Of a stretch of 8,255 nt of DNA, positions 1-6,398 are shown in pieces. The stretch is from the NCBI GenBank assembly GCA_016931435.1, contig JAFGET010000091.1, forward strand, positions 1 to 8,255. The letters run 5' to 3'. Positions within the stretch are counted from its first letter, which is position 1. The number at the start of each line of letters is the position of its first letter. Position numbers and translations under genes: made by a program. The DNA comes from Candidatus Omnitrophota bacterium (GTDB taxonomy: Bacteria > Omnitrophota > Gorgyraeia > Gygaellales > Profunditerraquicolaceae). Below the pieces are notes generated by a model, which was not told where the DNA came from, ran no database searches, and saw nothing but the letters and a program-made list of their open reading frames with translations.

Positions 1-86
1 ATACTGATTGATAAAGGGTCCCTGCCGACCCTGGCGCAGGCTGAGATAACGCGCTTTCTGACTGCGGAAACATTATCCTCGATCAT
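1..86 (-). CDS. yggS: YggS/YlmE-family PLP-binding protein, N-terminal fragment (runs off the left edge)
   Basis: This is the first 28 codons of a gene continuing past position 1. The frame reads MIEDNVSAVRKRV followed by ISACARVGRDPLSIS. That matches the N-terminus of the YggS/YlmE/PROSC family, where an 'ENL..VRERI..A..RAGRDP' helix precedes the 'LVAVSK' strand carrying the PLP lysine, which lies outside the window. Family members are small single-domain alanine-racemase-fold proteins that bind PLP without known catalysis and help keep vitamin B6 and amino-acid pools balanced. The ATG overlaps the ftsA stop by one base (TGATG), and an AGGA sits 9 bases upstream, so the gene looks translationally coupled to ftsA. 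In Firmicutes, ylmE lies in the dcw region after ftsZ, which supports the context. Only the N-terminus is seen, so the call rests on one conserved segment. Confidence 0.8.
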   Translation of the reverse strand, partial: MIEDNVSAVRKRVISACARVGRDPLSIS

Positions 87-1363
87 CAAAAATATTCCTG
101 GTATATCTCCTTGATCCTGTTCAACGCCCTTAAGGCGGGGTTACGCTGCGCTGAAGCCGTAAAAAAACCGCCTGCCTGCGCCTTTTGCTTCTCTAACAAA
201 CCCAAAGCAACGATACCCAAAGCGGTAAAATAGGTCAGGTATTTATTAGCTGAGGCCATTCCGCTTTTATTTATAAAAGAGGCGATCTCGGGCTGATTTA
301 TCCTACCCATCTTCACGCAAATGCCTAAATTGCCTTCCAGTAATTCAAGGAACCCTTCCGTGATCATAGACCTGCCTATGACGATAAAATTGTCTAATTC
401 TTCAAGGGCGACTATCTCCTGCGCGGCTTCCTTGATCGCCTGGCAAACTGCCTTCGCGCGGGTTGTCAGTATCTGGGAGACCTGTTTCTGTTTTATCTTC
501 TTATAGACGTTGTTTTTTTTGATAAGCACTTCTTTATCCTCAGAAAAATCATTATAATCCCCGATTATTCCGTAAGACCTCTTGACCTCCTCTGCCAGGG
601 CAAAAGGAATATTAAGCGCTTCGCAAAGTTCCAAGGTCAGATCTTCGCCCCCTTGCGATAACACTACCGTATTATTCAGCATCCCGTGCCGAAACAGCGA
701 TAATTCGGTAATATCGCTTCCGATATCGCAAACTAAAGTCAACCCCTCTTTTGTTTCGCCGTGCAAGAGGGCGCTGCTTATGGCTATACCGGAAAAAAAT
801 ATGTCTTTTATTTCATAACCGGCCTGGTTTATCACCCGCTGCAGGCTCTGTATGAACGACAATTTACCGCAAACCAGATACATATCTACTTCCAGCCTGT
901 GGCTATAAAGGCCCAGAGGATTTAAAATCTTTGTCCTGGAGTCTATACTATACCCAAAGGGGATCTGGTGGATGATCTCCTCTTCCAGGCTTGAGCCTAA
1001 TATCCGCGCCTGTTCATTGATAAGTCGGATATCGGAAAGTGTAACTACCTTATTGCCTCTTTCACTAAGAGGCATAATAGCATTGCTGTGCTTGGTGGTG
1101 ATATCCTTCCCGCATAACCCCACGTGCAGCATCTTGATATTTACCCCGGATTTATGCTTTAAGGCCTTAAGCAACTGGCTTATTGCTCCGATCAAATCGA
1201 TGGAGTTGACGATAGCGCCGTTTTTGACGCCTTTGGAAACGGCTTCTTCCAGGAAAATATTTTTAATCCTGCCGCGCTTTACTTCCGCCACTGCCGCGGC
1301 GATCTTGCTGGAGCCGATATCCAAAGCACAGATATAATTATCGCTGAAGGTAAACGGTCGCAT
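86..1363 (-). CDS. ftsA: Cell division protein FtsA (divergent actin-like ATPase)
   Basis: FtsA is the actin-like protein that tethers FtsZ to the inner face of the cytoplasmic membrane and recruits later divisome proteins. The 425-residue length is normal. Phosphate-1 is ALDIGSSKI (13-21). The FtsA-specific 1C/SHS2 region follows at about 80-165, with the 'LEVDMYLVCGK' strand at its end. Phosphate-2 is VCDIGSDITELSLF (211-224), then a conserved 'LSQGGEDLTLELCEAL' segment (235-250). The adenosine motif reads FIVIGRSMITEGF (326-338). The last about 16 residues (ALRALNRIKEIYQEYF) form the amphipathic membrane-targeting helix expected of FtsA. Phosphate-2 and the adenosine motif depart from the usual GGGTTD and GGG forms, so ATP handling may differ. 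The ATG lies 3 bases after the ftsQ stop with only a distant AAGGG upstream, suggesting coupling. The downstream neighbour is yggS, not ftsZ. MreB and DnaK are excluded by the 1C region and the C-terminal helix. Confidence 0.93.
   Translation of the reverse strand: MRPFTFSDNYICALDIGSSKIAAAVAEVKRGRIKNIFLEEAVSKGVKNGAIVNSIDLIGAISQLLKALKHKSGVNIKMLHVGLCGKDITTKHSNAIMPLSERGNKVVTLSDIRLINEQARILGSSLEEEIIHQIPFGYSIDSRTKILNPLGLYSHRLEVDMYLVCGKLSFIQSLQRVINQAGYEIKDIFFSGIAISSALLHGETKEGLTLVCDIGSDITELSLFRHGMLNNTVVLSQGGEDLTLELCEALNIPFALAEEVKRSYGIIGDYNDFSEDKEVLIKKNNVYKKIKQKQVSQILTTRAKAVCQAIKEAAQEIVALEELDNFIVIGRSMITEGFLELLEGNLGICVKMGRINQPEIASFINKSGMASANKYLTYFTALGIVALGLLEKQKAQAGGFFTASAQRNPALRALNRIKEIYQEYF
96..99 (-). 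promoter_or_regulatory. Ribosome binding site for yggS
   Basis: AGGA lies 9 bases upstream of the ATG that overlaps the ftsA stop, inside the last ftsA codons. It favours that ATG in the YggS frame over the ATG at 71-73 in another frame. A stronger AAGGAG at 107-112 is about 20 bases away, probably too far to be the main site. Confidence 0.5.
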
Positions 1364-1366
1364 AGG

Positions 1367-2125
1367 TCAACTTTTGCCCTTTTTAAACTTCATCACCGGT
1401 TCTTTAAAACGCAAATCGATATATTCGATGTCAGCCAGGCTATCCTTAAACTGAGCAAACAATCCGCTTAATATCCCGATCTTTTCCCTTATATTATACT
1501 GCCCAAGCCTGACCTCTTGCCCTTCAGAAAAAATAAGGAAGGCATTATCCAAAGACGATACATCAACACTCTTTAATTTAAGCCCCGAGGCATAAGCATC
1601 CGCCTTTAACTCTGAGATTATCTCAAGAGCCAATCCCAGTTCTTTAATATTATATCTTTTCCCGGGGCGAAGACCAGCTATTTTTGCCCGCGGCCCCACG
1701 ATCACAGGAAGGCCGCTTATATCGGTATCAAATAATACCTGCTCCTGATCTATGGCAAAAATGCGCTCTGATTCGATCAGGGCATAGGGCAGCCGCTTTA
1801 TGAAATCCGCGAATATCCTGTCGGGCAACACGCGGATCAACCTGACGGCCTTATATTGCGGATAACGCCATAGTAGAAGCTCCGCTTCTTTTCCCAGGTC
1901 TATATCGAATATCGCATGCCCCTTGAGATGGTCCAGGTTTATCGAAGCGCCATCCTTTACCATGACCTCTTTTACCCTAAAACCGCGAAAAGCCAGCCTC
2001 CAATACCTGCCGATCAATCCGATGGCAGCAAGAGACAATATAAATGCCAGGATAAAAACAACCTTGAGCCTGCTTACTCTTGAGGATACTCTCTTGTCAG
2101 GCAGGGCTATCTTGCGTTTTCTCAT
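1367..2125 (-). CDS. ftsQ: Cell division protein FtsQ/DivIB
   Basis: FtsQ is a bitopic divisome protein that joins FtsB and FtsL and links the cytoplasmic ring to septal wall synthesis. The 252-residue product has a basic cytoplasmic N-terminus (1-21, rich in Arg and Lys), one membrane helix at about 22-40, and then an extracytoplasmic POTRA-like region (about 47-115: 'FRVKEVMVKDG', the 'HAIFDIDLGKEAELLLWRYP' helix, and 'VRLIRVLPDRIFADFIKRLP'). The FtsQ beta domain follows, with 'AIDQEQVLF' (124-132), 'LPVIVG' (139-144) and a C-terminal 'IEYIDLRFKEPVMKF' strand (233-247). These are the standard landmarks, although primary sequence is poorly conserved in this family. The start overlaps the ddl stop as ATGA and has no clear Shine-Dalgarno, so re-initiation after ddl is likely. 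Its position between ddl and ftsA is the classical one. Confidence 0.92.
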   Translation of the reverse strand: MRKRKIALPDKRVSSRVSRLKVVFILAFILSLAAIGLIGRYWRLAFRGFRVKEVMVKDGASINLDHLKGHAIFDIDLGKEAELLLWRYPQYKAVRLIRVLPDRIFADFIKRLPYALIESERIFAIDQEQVLFDTDISGLPVIVGPRAKIAGLRPGKRYNIKELGLALEIISELKADAYASGLKLKSVDVSSLDNAFLIFSEGQEVRLGQYNIREKIGILSGLFAQFKDSLADIEYIDLRFKEPVMKFKKGKS

Positions 2126-3072
2126 CTGTTAAAAGCCAATTCTAGAAGCTTAAGGCACAGCTGGGAGAATTCAATACCGGCGAATTTAGCCGCCTTGGGT
2201 AAAAGGCTGGTCTCGGTAAAACCTGGGATAGAATTCAACTCTAATATATAAGGAATCTCCTGGCTGTTTAATATCATATCCACCCGGGAGCAGCCAAAAC
2301 AGTCCAGCGCCCGATGCATGCGAAGCGCGGCATCCTGCGCTTTTTGCGCGGTTTCCCCGCATAACCTTGCCGGAACGATATAATCAGTCATGCCCGGACG
2401 GTATTTTGCTTCGTAATCGAAAAATCTTTTTTTCGGGATTATTTCAATTACCGGCAAAGCCTCCTGCGCCAATATCCCTACGGTGATTTCCCTGCCCTGG
2501 ATATATTCTTCCAGGATGACTTTTCCATCATATTTAAAAGCCAGATCTAAAGCCTGCGTAAAAAGATCCGGAGTATCTATGATAGACAAGCCGATACTTG
2601 AGCCGTGCGCAGCCGGCTTGACTACTAAAGGAAAATCGAGACTGCTTTTATCCGGCGGCTCAATCTTGCCATCTGATTTTTGGCACACCTGATAACGAGG
2701 GACATCCAATCCTTCTTTCTTGCAAACCTCAAGTGATAAAATCTTATCCATAGCCGTTTTGCTTGCTTGTACGCCTGAGCCGGTATAAGGAATATCAAGT
2801 GCTTCAAGAAGCTCCTGGATGCAACCATCTTCTCCATAGCGCCCGTGCAAAGCTATAAAGGCGCAATTTATATTATGCATCCCGATCAAGCGCGAGTTCT
2901 GATCAAAATCATCAGACTGGATCTCGACTTTTACCACATTCAACCCGAGGCCTTTAAGGCTTTCATAAACGGCATTGCCTGATTTTAAAGATATGTCCCT
3001 TTCGCTGGAAGGCCCACCCATCAAGACGCCGATCGTACCGAATTTTTCGCGCATCCCGTGATTTAGCGCCAT
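2122..3072 (-). CDS. ddl: D-alanine--D-alanine ligase
   Basis: This is an ATP-grasp ligase that joins two D-alanines into the dipeptide MurF adds to the UDP-MurNAc tripeptide; it acts in the cytoplasm. The 316-residue length is close to E. coli DdlB (306). Landmarks are VLMGGPSSERDISL (16-29, catalytic Glu24), ALHGRYGEDG (74-83), VVKPAAHGSSIG (150-161, Ser158), the EEYIQGREITVG lid strand (188-199), FFDYEAKY (217-224), and the metal ligands Asp265, Glu278 and Asn280 in VDMI and ELNSIPGF. Tyr224 matches DdlB Tyr216, pointing to D-Ala-D-Ala and not the D-lactate depsipeptide of VanA-type enzymes. The start overlaps murB by 10 bases and has GGAA about 8 bases upstream. An in-frame ATG at residue 7 (3052-3054) gives the more usual family N-terminus but lacks a well-spaced Shine-Dalgarno. 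The gene ends in an ATGA overlap with ftsQ. Confidence 0.96.
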   Translation of the reverse strand: MALNHGMREKFGTIGVLMGGPSSERDISLKSGNAVYESLKGLGLNVVKVEIQSDDFDQNSRLIGMHNINCAFIALHGRYGEDGCIQELLEALDIPYTGSGVQASKTAMDKILSLEVCKKEGLDVPRYQVCQKSDGKIEPPDKSSLDFPLVVKPAAHGSSIGLSIIDTPDLFTQALDLAFKYDGKVILEEYIQGREITVGILAQEALPVIEIIPKKRFFDYEAKYRPGMTDYIVPARLCGETAQKAQDAALRMHRALDCFGCSRVDMILNSQEIPYILELNSIPGFTETSLLPKAAKFAGIEFSQLCLKLLELAFNR

Positions 3073-3944
3073 ATTTTTATTTCCGGCTTAAGGCCTACCC
3101 CGAACTTATTCTTTACTTTCCGCGATATCAACGACATCAAATTCAAAACATCGCCGGCCCTGGCATCTCCTGAGTTCAGGATAAAATTTGCGTGCTTTGA
3201 TGAAACGCGGGCGCCGCCGGCCTTTTTTCCTTTGAGCCCGCACAGGTCAATAAGCTTTCCGGCAGATGCACCCGGGGGGTTCTTGAAGATACAGCCGGCA
3301 GAGGGGGCGGACAGGTCCTGAGTCTGCCTGCGATAAATAAGGTTTTTTCTTATGGCTTCTCTGATCCTGCGCTTATCTTTCGATGATAGACGCAACAGCG
3401 CGCGCAAAATTATATACTTTGACAAATCAGCATTACGGTAAGTGAATCTTATTTGCTTCTTATCCAAGCGCTTGACATTGCCCTGATGATCCATCACCGT
3501 TACTTCCTTTATCACATCAGCGATGCCTTTGCCTTTCCATCCGGCATTCATCGCTATCGCCCCTCCTAAAGAAGCGGGGATGCCGGATAAGAACTCAAGG
3601 CCCGATAATCCCCTTGCCTGGGCAAAGCGGATGAGCCGCCCTAAAGAGGCACCTGAGCCCGCTTCAAGGATCTTCCCCTTGAATTCAACGCGCTTAAAAA
3701 ACGCGGAGCTTAACCTCAAGACAGCCAATGGCAGCCTATTATCACCGGCTAAAATATTGCTGCCGGCGCCGATTATTTTAAACGGTATTCTATACTTTTT
3801 TAATCCCAGAAGCAACGACTTTAGATCCTCTTCATCCTTTGGCTCAAAGAAGAAATCCGCCGGGCCGCCGATCTTAAAAGTAGTATGTTTTTTTAAGGGC
3901 TCTTTAAGTTTGGTCTTTCCCTTTAAGTATTTGCGCCAATTCAT
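3063..3944 (-). CDS. murB: UDP-N-acetylenolpyruvoylglucosamine reductase MurB, short (type II) form
   Basis: MurB reduces UDP-GlcNAc-enolpyruvate to UDP-MurNAc with NADPH and bound FAD, in the cytoplasm. At 293 residues it is the short type II form. Seen in order are KHTTFKIGGPADFFF (19-33), the FAD-binding GAGSNIL (59-65), GLEFLSGIPASLGGAIAMNAG (115-135), FTYRNAD with Arg170 (167-173), SAGCIFKNP (215-223), GLKGKKAGGARVSSKHANFILN (236-257) and the C-terminal FGVGLKPEIKIW with Glu288. The residue at the usual serine proton-donor position is Cys218. The start lies 41 bases inside murC in another frame. GGAG six bases before the ATG and the family-typical N-terminus both support it. The gene overlaps the start of ddl by 10 bases. 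Confidence 0.96.
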   Translation of the reverse strand: MNWRKYLKGKTKLKEPLKKHTTFKIGGPADFFFEPKDEEDLKSLLLGLKKYRIPFKIIGAGSNILAGDNRLPLAVLRLSSAFFKRVEFKGKILEAGSGASLGRLIRFAQARGLSGLEFLSGIPASLGGAIAMNAGWKGKGIADVIKEVTVMDHQGNVKRLDKKQIRFTYRNADLSKYIILRALLRLSSKDKRRIREAIRKNLIYRRQTQDLSAPSAGCIFKNPPGASAGKLIDLCGLKGKKAGGARVSSKHANFILNSGDARAGDVLNLMSLISRKVKNKFGVGLKPEIKIWR

Positions 3945-5283
3945 CGCTGACTCCGCTGATATCCCCCGCGCCCAAAACGGCTATGATATCTCCTTTATGA
4001 ACATTATCTATAAGATAGGCCACAACCTTTTCTTTTTTTAAATACCGCACATCTTTCTCCGGGAACCCGCTTTTTATCTGCAGAACGATACTTTCGGCGG
4101 AAATCCCTTCCGAGGCAGATTCGCTTGCGGCATATATATCCGTGATGACCAAGACATCCGCAGCATCGAAACATTTAGCGAATTCAGAAAGCAACAATTT
4201 CGTGCGCGAATAGCGGTGCGGCTGAAAAACCACAAGCAGCCTTTGCGGTTTTAAATCACGTATAGCGGATAAGGACGCTTTTATCTCCGAAGGATGATGC
4301 GCGTAATCATCCACCACCGTGTAACCACGACCTTCATATTTAAGATCAAGCCTGCGGCAAGCCCCTTTATAATCTACTAAAGCTTTTTTTATCAAATCGA
4401 TGCTTATCCCCAACTTGACCCCTAACGCTACCACTGAAAGGGCATTAGATATATTATGCCTGCCGCCTAAAGAAAGGCAAAACCTCCCCAGGCACTTCTT
4501 TTCAAAATAACAATCGAATTCCGAAGTAAGCCCATTAAAAGATATTTTGTCGGCGTAAACATGGGCACCCTGATCTAACCCGAAAAAAAGATATTCCCCC
4601 TTGTATCCTAAAAGAATATTTCTTAATCTGGGGTCATCCCCGCAGGCAAAAACGCACCCCCCTTCTTTGGTCCGGTTTATAAACTCATTGAATGCGTCAT
4701 TTTGCCGGCCAGATTCCTTATAATAATCCATATGCTCGTAATCAATATTGGTGATTACCGAATAATCCGGCCTAAAATATAGAAATGTGCCGTCGGATTC
4801 ATCGGCTTCGGCGACAAAAAACTTGCTTTTCCCCAGGTATGCGTTGGCCTCGATATTCTTAAGGATCCCACCCACCGCTATAGTGGGCGATAATCCTGCC
4901 TCTAATAATAAATATGAGATCAAGGAGGCGGTGGTAGTCTTGCCGTGGCTTCCGGTAACAGTTATCACTGTTTGGCCTTTACCATCCATAAGGAAAGCTA
5001 ACGCCTCGGCCCTCTTCATGACCGCGATACCCTTTTCCCCTGCCAGCCTGAATTCCGGGTTTTCGCTTTTTATAGCGGAAGAATAGACAACCAGGTCCGC
5101 TCCGGAAATATTTTCCGGCTTATGCCCGATGAATATATCTGCGCCCTGTTCTTTGAGCCTGCGCGTAACCGCGCTTTCCTTAAGATCCGAACCGCTTACC
5201 TTTACGCCGGAACGTAATAAAAGATGCGCGATTGCGCTCATGCCGATGCCGCCGATACCGATAAAATGGATATGCTTATACAT
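3904..5283 (-). CDS. murC: UDP-N-acetylmuramate--L-alanine ligase MurC
   Basis: MurC is the first amino-acid-adding Mur ligase: it uses ATP to join L-Ala to UDP-MurNAc in the cytoplasm. The 459-residue protein shows the full three-domain layout. The N-terminal Rossmann domain has GIGGIGMS (9-16) and VSGSD (29-33). The central ATPase domain has the P-loop GSHGKTTT (111-118), EADESDGTF (159-167) and ITNIDYEHMDYY (177-188). The C-terminal domain has GRHNISNALS (274-283), DDYAHHPSEI (325-334), FQPHRYSRT (353-361) and GAGDI (438-442). All expected motifs are intact, and TDIYAASE (381-388) is also MurC-specific. A fused Ddl domain, found in some lineages, is absent because ddl is separate. The ATG lies six bases after the murG stop, with AGG five bases upstream. 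The 3' end overlaps murB by 41 bases. Confidence 0.98.
   Translation of the reverse strand: MYKHIHFIGIGGIGMSAIAHLLLRSGVKVSGSDLKESAVTRRLKEQGADIFIGHKPENISGADLVVYSSAIKSENPEFRLAGEKGIAVMKRAEALAFLMDGKGQTVITVTGSHGKTTTASLISYLLLEAGLSPTIAVGGILKNIEANAYLGKSKFFVAEADESDGTFLYFRPDYSVITNIDYEHMDYYKESGRQNDAFNEFINRTKEGGCVFACGDDPRLRNILLGYKGEYLFFGLDQGAHVYADKISFNGLTSEFDCYFEKKCLGRFCLSLGGRHNISNALSVVALGVKLGISIDLIKKALVDYKGACRRLDLKYEGRGYTVVDDYAHHPSEIKASLSAIRDLKPQRLLVVFQPHRYSRTKLLLSEFAKCFDAADVLVITDIYAASESASEGISAESIVLQIKSGFPEKDVRYLKKEKVVAYLIDNVHKGDIIAVLGAGDISGVSDELAQILKGKDQT
3951..3954 (-). promoter_or_regulatory. Ribosome binding site for murB inside murC
   Basis: GGAG lies six bases before the murB ATG, within the murC coding region. 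It decides the murB start, which places the first 41 bases of murB over the end of murC in another frame, and implies independent or coupled initiation before murC translation ends. Confidence 0.6.
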
Positions 5284-5289
5284 ATTTAC

Positions 5290-6384
5290 CTACGCCTGAT
5301 ATAAAGATAAAAGTTCATCGCATAATAACCTGCCGGCTTCAGGCGCGCGAAAGGCGTCAAAAGCTAAACCTAACGCCTTAAGCCGAGAAGGGTCATCCGC
5401 GTATTTTTTCAGTTCTTTAGCCAGGTCCCCTTGCTTAAGCCGCTCTTCGGGGATAACTATTGCCGCGCCTTTATCCTCAAGGACCCTGGCATTATGCCAT
5501 TGATGACGGTAAGCGTAAGGATAAGGTATCAACAGCGCCGGCAAGCGGAAAGATACTATCTCCGCTATGGTAGTAGCCCCGCAGCGCGACACAATAAGTT
5601 CAGCCGCCGAATAAGCGTATTGCATCTCGCCCAGAAAATCATAGACGCGCGCACTGATATCTAAGCCGCGGTAAAAGTCTTCTATCATCTGACGGCCTTT
5701 TTTCCCGCATATATGTATCACCTGAAGCGGAGACCTATCGCGTATTTCTAAAACCGCCTTTAAAAAATACTCGTTTATGCTGTAACTGCCCTGGCTGCCT
5801 CCTGCCACCAGCACCGTAAAAATCCCCTGCTTAAAGCCGAAAAAATCCAGGGCGTCTTTTTTATCCAGGCGTTTCATCTGTATACGCAGGGGATTACCCG
5901 TGACCGTTACTTTTTTTCTGTCTGCCGCAAGGAGATATTTTCCGGTCTCTGCAAAAGAAACCGCTATCTTATCCGCAAATCTAGCCAAAAACCTGTTCGC
6001 CCTGCCGCAAAGAACGTTCTGTTCATGGATCAGGCTTTTTACTTCCAGCCCCCAAGATAAGATCATTATAGGCAAGGAGGCCAGGCTTCCGAAACCCGCC
6101 ACGATATCAGGCTTAAACTCAAAGAAGATAAAAATACTTTCCAGGCAGGTTTTGAAGAATTCAAATATAGCGCGTATATTTTTAAAATCAAGGGATAATT
6201 TCAAGGATGAATAAGAGATATACCTTAAACGACACCCGCGGCAATCAACGGTCCCCAGGGCATTTTTTTTCGGCAGGACCAAAGTTATCTGCGCCTCGCT
6301 ATTTGTTTCTTTTAAAGACTCAATCAGAGCAAGCGCCGGAAAGATATGCCCGCCGCTGGCTCCCGTAACAATAAGTATTTTCAT
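5290..6384 (-). CDS. murG: MurG, UDP-GlcNAc:lipid I N-acetylglucosaminyltransferase
   Basis: MurG is a GT-B glycosyltransferase (family GT28) on the cytoplasmic membrane face. It adds GlcNAc to lipid I, giving lipid II. At 364 residues it is close to E. coli MurG (355). The acceptor domain carries TGASGGHIFPALAL (7-20), a hydrophobic stretch around 73-90 likely to touch the membrane, HEQNVLCGRANR (120-131) and VTGNPLR (161-167). The donor domain carries VAGGSQGS (193-200), SRCGATTIAEI (266-276), and PYPYAYRHQWHNARVL (287-302), where UDP-GlcNAc binds. The acceptor-side loop normally reading about GTGGYxSxP is GFGSLASLP (97-105), a mild divergence. The ATG is preceded by GGGA at 8 bases and lies 14 bases after the ftsW stop, the widest gap in the window. 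The murC start follows the stop after six bases. Confidence 0.97.
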   Translation of the reverse strand: MKILIVTGASGGHIFPALALIESLKETNSEAQITLVLPKKNALGTVDCRGCRLRYISYSSLKLSLDFKNIRAIFEFFKTCLESIFIFFEFKPDIVAGFGSLASLPIMILSWGLEVKSLIHEQNVLCGRANRFLARFADKIAVSFAETGKYLLAADRKKVTVTGNPLRIQMKRLDKKDALDFFGFKQGIFTVLVAGGSQGSYSINEYFLKAVLEIRDRSPLQVIHICGKKGRQMIEDFYRGLDISARVYDFLGEMQYAYSAAELIVSRCGATTIAEIVSFRLPALLIPYPYAYRHQWHNARVLEDKGAAIVIPEERLKQGDLAKELKKYADDPSRLKALGLAFDAFRAPEAGRLLCDELLSLYQA

Positions 6385-6398
6385 AATATTCGTCCCGC

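Noticed and set aside
1..73. A minus-strand ATG at 71-73 opening a frame that reads MFPQSESALSQPAP
   Set aside because: It has GAGG only three bases before the ATG and gives a low-complexity product. The alternative frame from position 86 gives a clear YggS-family N-terminus.
972..1337. A 121-codon plus-strand open frame opposite ftsA
   Set aside because: It is antisense to the conserved N-terminal half of FtsA and has no family resemblance. Its hydrophobic look comes from the complement of the ftsA codons.
2625..2837. A 70-codon minus-strand open frame inside ddl in another frame
   Set aside because: It overlaps the ATP-grasp region of a well-supported ddl and shows no family signal. Such alternative frames are expected by chance.
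3523..4041. A 172-codon plus-strand open frame opposite murB and the end of murC
   Set aside because: It lies antisense to two well-supported genes, has no recognisable motif and crosses the murB/murC junction. It is a mirror of the minus-strand coding pattern.
4787..5086. A 99-codon plus-strand open frame opposite murC
   Set aside because: It is antisense to the MurC P-loop region, with no supporting motif.
6385..6398. Possible promoter or terminator in the ftsW-murG gap
   Set aside because: At 14 bases it is too short for either, and it contains only a weak GGGA ribosome binding site.
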